A DNA stretch of 42,263 nucleotides from Thermoplasmatota archaeon (GTDB lineage: Archaea > Thermoplasmatota > Thermoplasmata > Thermoplasmatales > Thermoplasmataceae): the NCBI GenBank assembly GCA_023379845.1, contig JAMCPG010000038.1:1-42263 (forward strand), in the 5' to 3' direction. The position numbers were made by a program, and so were the translations under genes. A model generated the notes under the pieces. It ran no database searches and had not been told where the DNA came from. It worked only from the letters and a program-made list of their open reading frames with translations. This document shows positions 23,927 through 33,252 of the stretch, piece after piece; position 1 is the stretch's first letter; each line of letters begins with the position of its first letter.

Positions 23927-24499
23927 ATGTATAATATTAAAGCGGAGGACCTTCACACTCCGGATGAGTATGAGCCTATAAGGGACGATGAGTACAGAGA
24001 TGTCATCTCACTGGAGCGGGGGAGGCGCCTCGTTACCAAAACATTCAGTTTTCTTTTTGAGCACCCTAAAATAGTTGTCAACCAGATAAACGAGATGATT
24101 TATCTCGAAAAGATATATGATCAGGCAGAAGTCAGGGATCTCATAAGCATTTACAGTGAAATTTTACCCGGGAAGAATGAGTTCAGCGTTACTATGTTCA
24201 TAGAATTCCCAGATGAAAAAACGATGATAAGCAGCATGCCTAAACTGGCCGGGATTGAGAAGATGGTCTATCTGACCTTTGACGATCACTCAATAAAGGC
24301 CATCCCCGAGGAAGGAAGATCTACGGATACCCTTGAATCCACGCTTCAATACCTGAAGTTCAGGTTTTCGGAAACGGAAAAGCAATCGTTTCTAAAATGC
24401 AGGAATGCGTTTATCGAAACCAGGCATCCCATATATTCTGAAAGTGCGAGGATAAGTGAAGAACTTCTCAAGGAACTGAAATCAGAGATCAACGAGTGA
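23927..24499 (+). CDS. DUF3501 family protein
   Basis: The sequence follows the DUF3501 pattern: LHTPDEYEPIR near the start, LERGRRL, FSFLFEHPKIVVNQINEMIYLEKI, and VTMFIEFPDEK followed by GIEKMVYLTF in the middle. The family has no proven biochemical role but is often found beside rubrerythrins, as here. I chose the ATG at 23927, which matches the family N-terminus; an in-frame GTG at 23915 overlaps the rubrerythrin stop and would add four residues. The extra 60 residues after the core are helical and charged. A joint role with rubrerythrin in peroxide or redox stress is inference from this pairing. Confidence 0.82.
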   Translation: MYNIKAEDLHTPDEYEPIRDDEYRDVISLERGRRLVTKTFSFLFEHPKIVVNQINEMIYLEKIYDQAEVRDLISIYSEILPGKNEFSVTMFIEFPDEKTMISSMPKLAGIEKMVYLTFDDHSIKAIPEEGRSTDTLESTLQYLKFRFSETEKQSFLKCRNAFIETRHPIYSESARISEELLKELKSEINE

Positions 24500-24550
24500 T
24501 GCAATCATCCTGAAGAAAAACAATTAATCACATTAACCATATAGTTTTCT

Positions 24551-25699
24551 ATGGTTAAAGATGACAAGGCTGCCTTAGAAGAGGACGTCCTATCGTATGT
24601 TAGAGATTTCGCCAAAAAAGAGGTAGGGCCACTCGCCAAGAAAATAGATGAGGAGGAAGAAGTCCCCAAGGTTCTTATCGAAAAAATGGTCAAGATGGGC
24701 CTCTTTTCTTCCTATATTCCAGAGAAATATGGAGGAAATTCACTAAGCTTCACTTTCCTGGTAAGGGCCATTGAAGAGATATCAAAGGCATGTCCGAGCA
24801 CTGCACTGGTGCTCGATGGTGCCCTGACGCTATTTGCAGAGCCACTTCTAATGTTCGGAAGCGAGTCTCTGAAAAAGAAATATTTAACCAGGGTTGCAGA
24901 GGGGAGCGTTGGCGGTCTTGCTATAACAGAACCTGGTGCAGGCAGTGATGCAGCATCCATATCTACTAAGGCAGTAAAGAGAGGATCTGATTACATTGTA
25001 AATGGTTCCAAAATATTCGTATCAAACGGAAGAATTGCCGATTTCTTTGTTTTTGATGCTGTAACCGAACCATCCAGAGGACACAGGGGAATAACGACTT
25101 TTGTAGCCGAGTCAAATTATCCTGGAATCAGGATAAGCAGGGATATCCACAAGATGGGAATCCGAGGCTCCAGTACCGTGGAGATCGTATTCGAGGATGC
25201 AGTTATACCGGCAGAAAATATCGTAGGTACAGAAAATGATGGATTCAAGGTTGTCATGGATACACTTGATGCAGGAAGGATCGGTATTGCGGCGCAGGCC
25301 GTCGGTATTGCACAGGGTGCACTTGACGAGGCGATGTCATACATAAAGCAGAGGAAGCAGTTTGGAAAGGCAATTGCTGACTTCGAAGGAATACAGTTCA
25401 TGCTCGCAGAGATGGGCACCGAGCTTGAAGCTTCAAGGCTCCTGACTTATAATGCAGCGCAGAAATGGGAAAAACATGAACCCTGTATAATGGAATCATC
25501 GATGGCAAAGCTTCATGCATCTGATGCTGCAATGCGCATAACGACGGATTGTGTCCAGCTCTTTGGCGGGTATGGATACACAACTGATTTTGATGCAGAA
25601 CGGCACATGCGAGATGCCAAAATAACGCAGATTTATGAGGGAACAAACCAGATCCAGAGGATAATAATTGCGAGGGAAATGCTCAAGGGTTCCAGATGA
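24551..25699 (+). CDS. Acyl-CoA dehydrogenase
   Basis: This FAD enzyme introduces a double bond into acyl-CoA and passes electrons to a flavoprotein. Recognisable parts are the flavin/substrate motif ITEPGAGSDAAS (about 118-129), the C-terminal QLFGGYGYTTD, and IYEGTNQIQR, where Glu363 is the catalytic base position of the short-chain type. The 382 residues are standard. No ETF genes are in the window. It has a TATA-like word near 24522-24530, about 25 bases upstream, and its stop overlaps the start of the following DUF72 gene (ATGA), so the two are translationally coupled. Confidence 0.92.
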   Translation: MVKDDKAALEEDVLSYVRDFAKKEVGPLAKKIDEEEEVPKVLIEKMVKMGLFSSYIPEKYGGNSLSFTFLVRAIEEISKACPSTALVLDGALTLFAEPLLMFGSESLKKKYLTRVAEGSVGGLAITEPGAGSDAASISTKAVKRGSDYIVNGSKIFVSNGRIADFFVFDAVTEPSRGHRGITTFVAESNYPGIRISRDIHKMGIRGSSTVEIVFEDAVIPAENIVGTENDGFKVVMDTLDAGRIGIAAQAVGIAQGALDEAMSYIKQRKQFGKAIADFEGIQFMLAEMGTELEASRLLTYNAAQKWEKHEPCIMESSMAKLHASDAAMRITTDCVQLFGGYGYTTDFDAERHMRDAKITQIYEGTNQIQRIIIAREMLKGSR

Positions 25700-26517
25700 T
25701 TTTTCTCGGTTGTTCCGGATGGTCGTACAGGGACTGGGAAGGCAGTTTTTACCCCGCATCCAGCAAGGATAAACTAGCCTATTACGCAAGCAGGTTCCAT
25801 TCGGTGGAGATAAACAGCACTTTCTACATGATACCTGCGGAGAGGATGCTCTCATCCTGGGTTCAGAAAGCAAAGAATTTTCATGGATTCAGGTTCTCCG
25901 TGAAACTTCCAAGGGATCTCTCACATGACCTGGTGCTGCGGAATGCAGAGGCCGCTGGCCACTTTGCACAGTCATTTGAGGCATCTGTTCTTGAAATAAT
26001 TCATAGAAGCGGGTCTCTAGGTTCAGTTCTGCTTCAACTTCCACCATTCTTCGGTGCAAGGCGCAAAGAAAATCTGCTCAAGCTTCTATCGATGATGGAC
26101 ACATCCAGGTATATGTACGCCGTGGAGGTCAGGAACGTGGACCTATATAACGACGCCGACCTGGCCGAGAGTCTGTTGGAAAAGAACGTGACAATGGTTG
26201 ATATTGACAGCCCGGAAAAACCTATGGATACTATTTCATCTCAAACTCGGATGGTTTACATCAGGCTCCATGGGCACAACTCAGCGGAATGGAGCAATCC
26301 TAACAGCGATGGAATGGAACGCTATCTTTACAGCTATAGCGATGCTGAGCTCATGACGATCGCAGACAAGATTCTCGCTGCCGCATCAAGATATCGCGAT
26401 CTTTACGTTTACTTCAACAACCATCCGCAGGGAAACGCTCCCAGGAATGCCTCCTCACTCGCCAACATGCTGGGAATGCCTGGTGCAGGCAGAAGCCGGA
26501 CTCTCTCAGAATATTGA
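25696..26517 (+). CDS. DUF72 (YecE-like) TIM-barrel protein
   Basis: The 273-residue protein shows the DUF72 landmarks: GCSGWSYRDWEGSFYP (5-20), VEINSTFY (36-43), FRFSVKLPR (about 65-73), LLQLPPFF and the C-terminal VYFNNHPQGNAPRNA. The fold is a TIM barrel with conserved polar residues at one end. No reaction has been firmly assigned to the family. It overlaps the acyl-CoA dehydrogenase by four bases, so it is cotranslated with it, although such pairing may only reflect compact packing. Confidence 0.87.
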   Translation: MIFLGCSGWSYRDWEGSFYPASSKDKLAYYASRFHSVEINSTFYMIPAERMLSSWVQKAKNFHGFRFSVKLPRDLSHDLVLRNAEAAGHFAQSFEASVLEIIHRSGSLGSVLLQLPPFFGARRKENLLKLLSMMDTSRYMYAVEVRNVDLYNDADLAESLLEKNVTMVDIDSPEKPMDTISSQTRMVYIRLHGHNSAEWSNPNSDGMERYLYSYSDAELMTIADKILAAASRYRDLYVYFNNHPQGNAPRNASSLANMLGMPGAGRSRTLSEY

Positions 26518-26618
26518 ATGCCTGAGCGTCGCAGTTAACTAAGCTTTTATTGGCCGAAGATATGTGCCTCAGGCAACGCATCGTGTCACATATGGCACAT
26601 GTTGATCCAGGAGTCAAG

Positions 26619-27869
26619 ATGACAGTTAAGGAATTCGCAGAGTTCGGATCCAGGCTGAAGATTGAACATGAGGGGCAGATTCTCGATGTCACATTCATAA
26701 AGCGCGATGGGAATGAGCTAGTGTTCAAGCTTTCAAGCGGTTACAATGTGAGGTTTTCTTTCAATACGGTGAAGCTTATTGAATCATTGGAGGAGAGCCA
26801 TAGCAGCAATAATCATTCGATGGAAATGGCAACCATTGGCAATGGATCCAGAAAGATAAGCCTTCTTTCAACAGGAGGCACTATATCCAGCAAGGTAGAC
26901 TACGCTACCGGTGCTGTGAAACCAACCGAGGATGTCAGCTTCATTCTTGATTCTATCAGGGACATAAAAGACAAGATCACACTAAAGGCAAAGATTATTG
27001 ACAGTATATTGAGCGAGAATATGCAGCCTGATAACTGGATCAGGACCGGCAGGCTTGTAAAGAAAGCGCTCGATGAGGACGACGCCGTCATTCTGCTGCA
27101 TGGCACAGATACAATGTCTTACACGGCATCTGCACTTGCCTTCATGTTTGAACGGCAGAAGGGACCCATAATCCTGACGGGGTCCCAGAGAAGCTCCGAC
27201 AGGCCGAGCAGCGATGCATTTGAAAACATCGAGTCTTCGGTTCGGTTCTCAATGGAGAGATTCGGCGAAGTTGGCATATGCATGCACTCCTCGATATCAG
27301 ATGGCTCATCGTCGCTAATCAGGGGTGTCAGGGCACGCAAAATGCACACTACACGCAGAGATGCGTTCAGGGCAATCGAGACAGGCGAGCTGGGTACGAT
27401 AAGAGAAAAGAAAGTGTCGCTGAATAACGACATCAAGCATCCAGATGCAGAAAACATATTTTCAGATAAACTCGACCAGGCGGCCGGCATATACTACTTT
27501 AACCCGCTTTCCAACCAGGAGGACCTGGAATCCTTTTCCAGCAGGAAAAAAGCGGTGGTGATCATGGCGACAGGACTTGGTCATGTAGCTGAACGTCTGC
27601 TTCCCAAAATCCGTGAGCTTACCGATGCAGGAAAACATTTTGTCATCACATCCCAATGCCTCTTCGGCAGGGTTGATCTTGAAGTCTATGCAAGCGGAAG
27701 GAAGCTTCTTGCCGCAGGGGCAGTCCCACTTGAAAACATGCTTCCTGAAACTGCACTAGCTAAATCCATGTATGTGCTGGCACATTACCCAGATGAATTC
27801 GAGAAATGGATGACCAAGAACCTTCGAGGGGAGATTTCTGAAAGGTCCCTTCTGCATGGTGAAATATAA
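26619..27869 (+). CDS. gatD: Glutamyl-tRNA(Gln) amidotransferase subunit D
   Basis: GatD is the asparaginase-like subunit that releases ammonia from glutamine for conversion of Glu-tRNA(Gln) to Gln-tRNA(Gln) with GatE. The L-asparaginase type I motifs are clear: STGGTIS with its nucleophilic threonine, and HGTDTMSYTA with the second Thr-Asp pair. An N-terminal SH3-like segment (FGSRLKIEHEG...VTFI) is typical of GatD. I prefer the ATG at 26619 (MTVKEFAEF), which has a perfect GGAG six bases upstream and matches the family N-terminus. In-frame TTG 26550 and ATGs at 26562 and 26592 would extend it by up to 23 residues. gatE follows with a one-base stop-start overlap (TAATG). Confidence 0.92.
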   Translation: MTVKEFAEFGSRLKIEHEGQILDVTFIKRDGNELVFKLSSGYNVRFSFNTVKLIESLEESHSSNNHSMEMATIGNGSRKISLLSTGGTISSKVDYATGAVKPTEDVSFILDSIRDIKDKITLKAKIIDSILSENMQPDNWIRTGRLVKKALDEDDAVILLHGTDTMSYTASALAFMFERQKGPIILTGSQRSSDRPSSDAFENIESSVRFSMERFGEVGICMHSSISDGSSSLIRGVRARKMHTTRRDAFRAIETGELGTIREKKVSLNNDIKHPDAENIFSDKLDQAAGIYYFNPLSNQEDLESFSSRKKAVVIMATGLGHVAERLLPKIRELTDAGKHFVITSQCLFGRVDLEVYASGRKLLAAGAVPLENMLPETALAKSMYVLAHYPDEFEKWMTKNLRGEISERSLLHGEI

Positions 27870-29683
27870 TGGTGAATCGCTTGAAAATCGGGCTTGAAGT
27901 GCATGTGCAGTTAAATACAGGAAAGCTTTTCTGCAGGTGCCCTGTTGAATGGAGTGAAGAAGGATCATTTGAATTGCACAGAAAACTCAGGCCGGCAAGC
28001 GGGGAATCCGGCGCAGTCGACAGGGCTGCCAGATATGAAGAGGAGAGAGATCGTTCTTTCACTTACCTGTGCCCTGAAAATACATGCCTCGTGGAATACG
28101 ACGAGGAGCCTCCGCGACCTGTAAACCAGGATGCACTGCTCACTGCACTCAAGGTTGCCGCATCACTGAAATGTTCTATCCTCCCCGCCATAGAATGCAT
28201 GAGAAAAATAGTAATCGATGGCTCAAACACGTCCGGGTTCCAGAGAACCTCTCTTGTTGCAGTCAACGGAAGCATCGACACATCGAAAGGCAAGGTGGGG
28301 ATCACTTCCGTTTGCCTTGAAGAGGATTCAGCCAGGAAGATCTCTGACTCCGGCGATTCTGTACGTTATTCTCTCGGGCGGCTTGGCATCCCTCTTATTG
28401 AGATCACAACTGATCCGGATATCGTCGACGAGGATCATGCAATAGAGGTTGCCAGAAAAATCGGCCTTACTGCCATGACTACGGGAATGGCAAGGCGCGA
28501 CTCAGATTCTATCCGGCAGGATGTCAACCTTTCCATGGGGCACGGAAGAGTTGAGATAAAGGGAATATCCAGAATTTCACAGATAAAGGAGGCAATTGAA
28601 AGTGAAATAGATCGCCAACTAATGCTCGAAAAGGTGGCATCCACGATTCATGAACGCGGAGGCTTTCAGGGATCATTGCATTTCTTGGATATAAGCAGCG
28701 ACCTCCTGTCATCAGGTAGCTCATTAATCAGCAAGGGACTGAAGGAGGGAAAGCATGTTTTTCTGGCAAAACTTGACAAAATGGCTGGTGTCTTGAAATC
28801 ACAGGACATGCGTCTGGGAAGAGAGATTGCCGACCTGACAAAGGTATTTGCAGTCCAGGGTATATTGCACTCGGATGAGCTTCCCGGTTACGGCCTGACA
28901 TCCGATGACGTCAAGATCTTATCGAAAAAAGCAGGATGCAGTGAGCTGGATGCATTCATGCTCGTTATTACAAGCAAAAACAAGGCATCGATTCTTGAAA
29001 GTGAAATTCCAGCAAGGATCCAGAATCTTCTCGACCTAAGGCTTGATGAAACCCGTTCCTTCTCTGATCAGGGAAGAACCACCTTTCTCCGCCCTCTTCC
29101 AGGAGCAGAACGCATGTATCCCGAAACGGACCTTGAGCCAATCCGGTTGAGCAGTGAAGATATTAAATCAGCTGAAGAATTCGGAAGACTTTCTGCCGAG
29201 GAGAGGGTAAATAAACTTGCCTCCGATTACAAAATTTCATTCCAGGACGCTTCCACCCTTGTCACCGATGCTAAACTTGGGTTGTTCCTCTCACTGTCGG
29301 GCATACTGAGTCCGAGGTACTCAGCCAGGCTGATTCTTCAGAGACTGCCGGAGATTGAGAAGAAGAGCGGCAAATCTTTTGACGATAAGACCTTAATAGA
29401 TCTGGTTAATGCAATTAAAGGCAGGTCTCTTGGAGAAGTTTCCGTGGACGCAGCACTTGAGCTCCTGTCAAAAGGTCATTCATTGAAGGATATTGTAAAT
29501 TCAGAAAACATCAAACCTCTATCCGATGCAGAGCTATTTGAGGTTGTCAGGGAGATATTACCCAATATTCTCAAAGGAAACCCAGGTGAGTTAATCGCAT
29601 CTGTTAAGAAGAGAACATCCAGGCCCTTCGATCCCAGGGATGTAATGAGAATGTATGAATCCATGAAGATGAATCTTAAATAG
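27869..29683 (+). CDS. gatE: Glutamyl-tRNA(Gln) amidotransferase subunit E
   Basis: GatE is the kinase/transamidase subunit of the archaeal-only GatDE complex. The family opening KIGLEVHVQLNTGKLFC is at residues 5-21. The cradle domain follows with EEDSARK and SLGRLGIPLIEITTDPDI, then an AspRS-like insertion (about 290-420), and a YqeY-like helical tail that binds tRNA ends the protein. At 604 residues it is of normal length. The start codon overlaps the gatD stop. The pair implies that this organism makes Gln-tRNA indirectly; a glutaminyl-tRNA synthetase is not expected. Confidence 0.95.
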   Translation: MVNRLKIGLEVHVQLNTGKLFCRCPVEWSEEGSFELHRKLRPASGESGAVDRAARYEEERDRSFTYLCPENTCLVEYDEEPPRPVNQDALLTALKVAASLKCSILPAIECMRKIVIDGSNTSGFQRTSLVAVNGSIDTSKGKVGITSVCLEEDSARKISDSGDSVRYSLGRLGIPLIEITTDPDIVDEDHAIEVARKIGLTAMTTGMARRDSDSIRQDVNLSMGHGRVEIKGISRISQIKEAIESEIDRQLMLEKVASTIHERGGFQGSLHFLDISSDLLSSGSSLISKGLKEGKHVFLAKLDKMAGVLKSQDMRLGREIADLTKVFAVQGILHSDELPGYGLTSDDVKILSKKAGCSELDAFMLVITSKNKASILESEIPARIQNLLDLRLDETRSFSDQGRTTFLRPLPGAERMYPETDLEPIRLSSEDIKSAEEFGRLSAEERVNKLASDYKISFQDASTLVTDAKLGLFLSLSGILSPRYSARLILQRLPEIEKKSGKSFDDKTLIDLVNAIKGRSLGEVSVDAALELLSKGHSLKDIVNSENIKPLSDAELFEVVREILPNILKGNPGELIASVKKRTSRPFDPRDVMRMYESMKMNLK

Positions 29684-29686
29684 ATA

Positions 29687-30481
29687 CTACTGTGCTGTCT
29701 TATCGGTTGCAGGCTTCTTTAGCGTATTAAACATCAAAAGACCCTTCTGGGCCTCATCAAGCGAAATGATCCTGAATGAGTTTGTCAACAGCATTCTCAC
29801 CGAAGCCTGCCTGCCGGACCCCCTCATTGAATTGAACAGATCTCTGAACGAAACCTCGGGGGCGCTTTGACTTGAAAATAAAGTGGTTCCTGCGGGCATG
29901 AATGCCACTGAATACTGCTGTCGTTGGCCTTCTGACTTAATCCTGCCGCTTTTTACTACTACGGCCCTTGAAATATCAGGAATTGGCATTATAACTGGGC
30001 CGCTCTTCTTTCTTAGCTGCGGAATTATGACTCTCTTGTCTGTTATCACATAGACCACTGAGAAAATCTTCTTTATTTGCAGAAACGAAACTGGAAGCGA
30101 TATTATCAATGGAACCCCTATGGAGGTAAGAACAAACAAAACAACAGTCAAAGCGGATAATGGACCTAACCCGCTTATACCCGTAAGTATTCCGAAACTT
30201 GTAACAAATAATAACATTATAAAAGAGGCAAGAAAAGAAGACCTGAAGGCTCTTCTCCTAAATTCACGGTCCGGCATGAAGGTCCCGACAACCTCTTCTC
30301 CTTGAAGCAGGTATGACCTTCCGTCGAGATAACTCTTCCTTCGTTTCTTCGGCTCGTCTTCACTAACAAATGTTCTTGTCTCTGTCACCGAGGGTTGAAT
30401 TGCACCGCAGTAAGGACAGACAGTGTCGGAAGATGATATTGCAGCACCGCATTCAACGCATTTCTTACTTCGCAACTGCAC
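29687..30481 (-). CDS. Zinc-ribbon membrane protein with PH-like domain
   Basis: The protein starts with a zinc ribbon (Cys8, Cys11, Cys22, Cys25). A charged linker follows (DEPKKRRKSY), then two membrane spans (about 80-103 and 110-133) and a cytoplasmic domain of about 125 residues. That domain begins VVYVITDKRVIIPQ, which resembles the start of bacterial PH (DUF304/YdbT-like) domains. The end carries a short helical tail. I cannot assign a function. The gene is convergent with gatE, with only three bases between the stop codons, and divergent from the gene at 30593. Confidence 0.65.
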   Translation of the reverse strand: MQLRSKKCVECGAAISSSDTVCPYCGAIQPSVTETRTFVSEDEPKKRRKSYLDGRSYLLQGEEVVGTFMPDREFRRRAFRSSFLASFIMLLFVTSFGILTGISGLGPLSALTVVLFVLTSIGVPLIISLPVSFLQIKKIFSVVYVITDKRVIIPQLRKKSGPVIMPIPDISRAVVVKSGRIKSEGQRQQYSVAFMPAGTTLFSSQSAPEVSFRDLFNSMRGSGRQASVRMLLTNSFRIISLDEAQKGLLMFNTLKKPATDKTAQ

Positions 30482-30592
30482 AGGATCGACTGTACAAATA
30501 AAAATTTAACATTTCGGAATTGCAACTATTCCGTCTTATGCTGAAGGAAGAGTGAAGGCAAATAATTTTGTGTACCTGTGAGCTACAATGCA

Positions 30593-31768
30593 ATGCGATT
30601 AGGCATATATGTTCATCCATGGGATCTAGCCGATGAGGGCGCAAAGACTGTATTGCACAAACTCGCTTCAAATGGAATTGAATTCATTAACCTTGCTGTT
30701 AGCTACCATTCCGGGCGTTTTTTTCTTCCACACAATCCAAGAAGAAAAATATACAACGCGGAAGAAGGCGTTGTCTATTTTGATCCTGCACGCATGAATT
30801 CTATGAACAGCAGGATTCACCCAATCAAGAGTAAATGCTATCCCAGCAAGGATATATTGAAGGAAGCAGTTGATACTGCAAAGGAATATTCCATAACAGT
30901 CAATGCATGGACGGTATGCCTCCACAATGCCGTATTTGCCAGAGATCACAGCGAACTTGCAGTTGAAAACATGTACGGTGAGGCTGATCCTAATCTTCTC
31001 TGCCCTGTAAAGTCAGACTCAAGAAAATATGTGGCTTCATTGATATCGTCGCTCGGCGCTGATTACGAAGTTGGAGAAATTGAACTAGAGTCTGCATTTT
31101 TTCCATCGTCATTCTTGCATGGGGCACATCATGAGGTCATGGGCATTCGGATCACACCTGTGATGTCGTACCTTCTTTCGACCTGTTTTTGCCAGGATTG
31201 CATAACAAATGCAAAGGGAAAAGGTATTGATCTGAAGGATGCAAGGGACCGCGCAATTAAGCTCATTCATGATGAGATCATGAACCAGGCTAAGATAATC
31301 AATCCGGAAGCAGTGAACGATTCAGATCTCACTAAGAATTTAAAGCAGAGCGGTTTCGAAGATATTATGTCCTACAAGAAGGCGGTCAGCAGAGACCTCT
31401 TATCAGAGTATTCAGAGGCAGCGAATCAATCGGGAACGGGTATCAGCATAGTTAGCACAAGCAAGGGTCTCACAGGTTCAGGAATTGACCTCGATTTTCC
31501 TTCAGGAAGGATTAATGGTCTGGACCTTATTGCTTACTTCCAGAATATATCTGATATCAGGCGTGATGTTGCGGCTATTCGGAAGAATGTCCCCGACCAC
31601 ACGCCGATACGTGCAGGAATCAACATAAACTATCCTTATGCATATAATCCGTCCAGGCTTAATCAATCAGTGGAGGCCGCTCTATCTGGACGGGCTGATT
31701 CGATCATTTTTTATAATTATGGATGGGCTACCGAAAACATCATTGAGGAATTGAACAACCTCCGGTAA
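30593..31768 (+). CDS. Unrecognised soluble protein, possible TIM-barrel hydrolase-like
   Basis: The 391-residue product begins MRLGIYVHPWDLADEG and alternates hydrophobic strands and helices in a way that suggests a beta/alpha barrel. Strand-end histidines and acidic residues (VHPWD, SYHSG, ITVNAWTV, GEIELESAFF, RAGININYPY, IIFYNYG) would sit at one end. CFCQDC near residue 205 could bind a metal. The overall look recalls glycoside-hydrolase-like barrel proteins, but I cannot name a family or substrate. An in-frame GTG five codons upstream (30578) is an alternative start; ATG 30593 lies about 29 bases after the TATA-like AAATAATTTTG. Confidence 0.6.
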   Translation: MRLGIYVHPWDLADEGAKTVLHKLASNGIEFINLAVSYHSGRFFLPHNPRRKIYNAEEGVVYFDPARMNSMNSRIHPIKSKCYPSKDILKEAVDTAKEYSITVNAWTVCLHNAVFARDHSELAVENMYGEADPNLLCPVKSDSRKYVASLISSLGADYEVGEIELESAFFPSSFLHGAHHEVMGIRITPVMSYLLSTCFCQDCITNAKGKGIDLKDARDRAIKLIHDEIMNQAKIINPEAVNDSDLTKNLKQSGFEDIMSYKKAVSRDLLSEYSEAANQSGTGISIVSTSKGLTGSGIDLDFPSGRINGLDLIAYFQNISDIRRDVAAIRKNVPDHTPIRAGININYPYAYNPSRLNQSVEAALSGRADSIIFYNYGWATENIIEELNNLR

Positions 31769-31862
31769 CGTGAACGATGATCAAATGCAAACATCTGGAA
31801 AATTATTCAAATTGTGCGAAAAGTCTTGGGAAATAGTTATTTCCTTGAACAGGACTCATAAA

Positions 31863-31873
31863 TTCTTAAATAC
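31863..31873 (+). promoter_or_regulatory. TATA box of the nuo operon
   Basis: TTCTTAAATAC is centred 26 bases before the nuoA ATG, predicting a leaderless first cistron. No other promoter-like element is obvious in the tightly packed operon downstream. Confidence 0.5.
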
Positions 31874-31893
31874 AATCTTGCGATTTCCACCGC

Positions 31894-32328
31894 ATGCTTG
31901 AGGGGTATCTGCCCATAGCCATAATACTGATTCTGCTCATACTGGCTATGCTGCTCATTTTTTCTGTCATTCCAAGCTTGAGTGAAGGTAGATACAAAAA
32001 ACCCGGTATAAGCTTAAAGCCATCTGATATAATCAAGAATCTTGGAAACTCAATGTCTCCTAAGGTTCAGGATTCCAGGTACATGGAACCGTATGAAACC
32101 GGGGAGGTTTCTGTTGGGGATTTTGGTAAATACGTGAATATCCAGTATTTCGTTGTTGTTCTTCTTTTTGTGCTGTTTGATGTTGACATGGTATTGCTGT
32201 TTCCATGGGCATTTGACTTTTACCATCTTGGCGTTTTTCCATTTATTGAGACTATGATTTTCCTGACGATGCCACTATTTGCGGTTTACTATGCATTTAA
32301 GGAAGGACATATGAGGTGGGTCAAATGA
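31894..32328 (+). CDS. nuoA: Complex I subunit NuoA
   Basis: This small membrane subunit of the proton-pumping quinone reductase has three spans (about residues 5-28, 85-108 and 117-140). The conserved loop and second span [25 protein letters not shown] contain the acidic residues typical of NuoA. At 144 residues it is of usual size. It is the first gene of the operon and probably leaderless. nuoB begins inside its stop codon region (ATGA). Confidence 0.92.
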   Translation: MLEGYLPIAIILILLILAMLLIFSVIPSLSEGRYKKPGISLKPSDIIKNLGNSMSPKVQDSRYMEPYETGEVSVGDFGKYVNIQYFVVVLLFVLFDVDMVLLFPWAFDFYHLGVFPFIETMIFLTMPLFAVYYAFKEGHMRWVK

Positions 32329-32789
32329 AAACAGGCGAAACAGGGGTTCTTACCACTACGCTGGAAAATGCCCTGACATGGGGACGAAGCAATTCGCTAT
32401 GGCCCCTTACACTTGGACTTGCCTGCTGTGCGATAGAAATGATGGCAATTCAGGCTTCAAAACTCGACATCTCAAGATTTGGCAGCGAGATATTCAGGAA
32501 TTCTCCGAGACAATCCGATCTAATGATTGTATCAGGAACCGTAACGAAAAAAATGGCTCCAAGGATCCGCAGGGTCTACGATGAGATGCCCTATCCCAAG
32601 TATGTCATCGCAATGGGCGTATGCGTTATCCAGGGTGGGCCATACGCACGAGGGTATTCTGTTGTCCTCGGAGTTGATAGGGTAGTTCCTGTCGACGTTT
32701 ATGTTCCGGGCTGCCCTCCGACACCTGAAGCCCTGACTTATGGCATAATTACACTTCAAAAGAAGATTAGAGGAGAAACCGACAGGTGA
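32325..32789 (+). CDS. nuoB: Complex I subunit NuoB (N2 cluster)
   Basis: NuoB holds the terminal N2 iron-sulfur cluster that hands electrons to quinone. The four ligands are present: Cys34 and Cys35 ([10 protein letters not shown]), Cys100 ([10 protein letters not shown]) and Cys130 (VPGCPPTPE). I start at ATG 32325, which overlaps the nuoA stop as ATGA; a GTG three codons upstream is an alternative. The 154-residue protein lacks the longer N-terminus of bacterial homologues. nuoC follows after four bases. Confidence 0.95.
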   Translation: MKTGETGVLTTTLENALTWGRSNSLWPLTLGLACCAIEMMAIQASKLDISRFGSEIFRNSPRQSDLMIVSGTVTKKMAPRIRRVYDEMPYPKYVIAMGVCVIQGGPYARGYSVVLGVDRVVPVDVYVPGCPPTPEALTYGIITLQKKIRGETDR

Positions 32790-32793
32790 AAAA

Positions 32794-33252
32794 ATGGTCG
32801 ACATCATTTCTGAAAGCATTGGGAAGGACAATCGAAAGATCATTCTTGTTTCTCTTGAGAATCTCATCCCCTTCATGAAGGAGATGAGGAGCAAAGGCTT
32901 TGATCATCTTTCACTCGTTACTGCGGTGGACAGGAAAGACTCAATTGATGTGGTATACCATCTTCATTCTATGGAAAGAAACGAATATGTCGTTGTTAAG
33001 GTAAACACGAAAAACAGTGTTGTTCCAAGCGTGACCGGAATATGGCCAAGCGCCAACTGGGATGAACGTGAGCAGTACGATCTCGTGGGAGTAAAATTTG
33101 ACGGACATCCAAACCTGAAGAGGCTCTTTTTGCCGGAAAGCTGGGTTGGCCACCCTCTGAGGAAGGACTACGACCTGAGCAAGGTCCAATACATCAACAT
33201 GGACGAAGACGGCGAAGATTACGTAACTTTTGACGCTGGTGATGGCTGGTGA
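32794..33252 (+). CDS. nuoC: Complex I subunit NuoC
   Basis: The 30-kDa-type subunit of the connecting arm has its family signature near the C-terminus: NWDEREQYDLVGVKFDGHPN followed by LKRLFLPESWVGHPLRKDY. It packs against NuoD and NuoB in the hydrophilic arm. Length 152 residues. Its stop overlaps the nuoD start (GTGA). It is separate from nuoD, unlike the NuoCD fusion of enteric bacteria. Confidence 0.93.
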   Translation: MVDIISESIGKDNRKIILVSLENLIPFMKEMRSKGFDHLSLVTAVDRKDSIDVVYHLHSMERNEYVVVKVNTKNSVVPSVTGIWPSANWDEREQYDLVGVKFDGHPNLKRLFLPESWVGHPLRKDYDLSKVQYINMDEDGEDYVTFDAGDGW

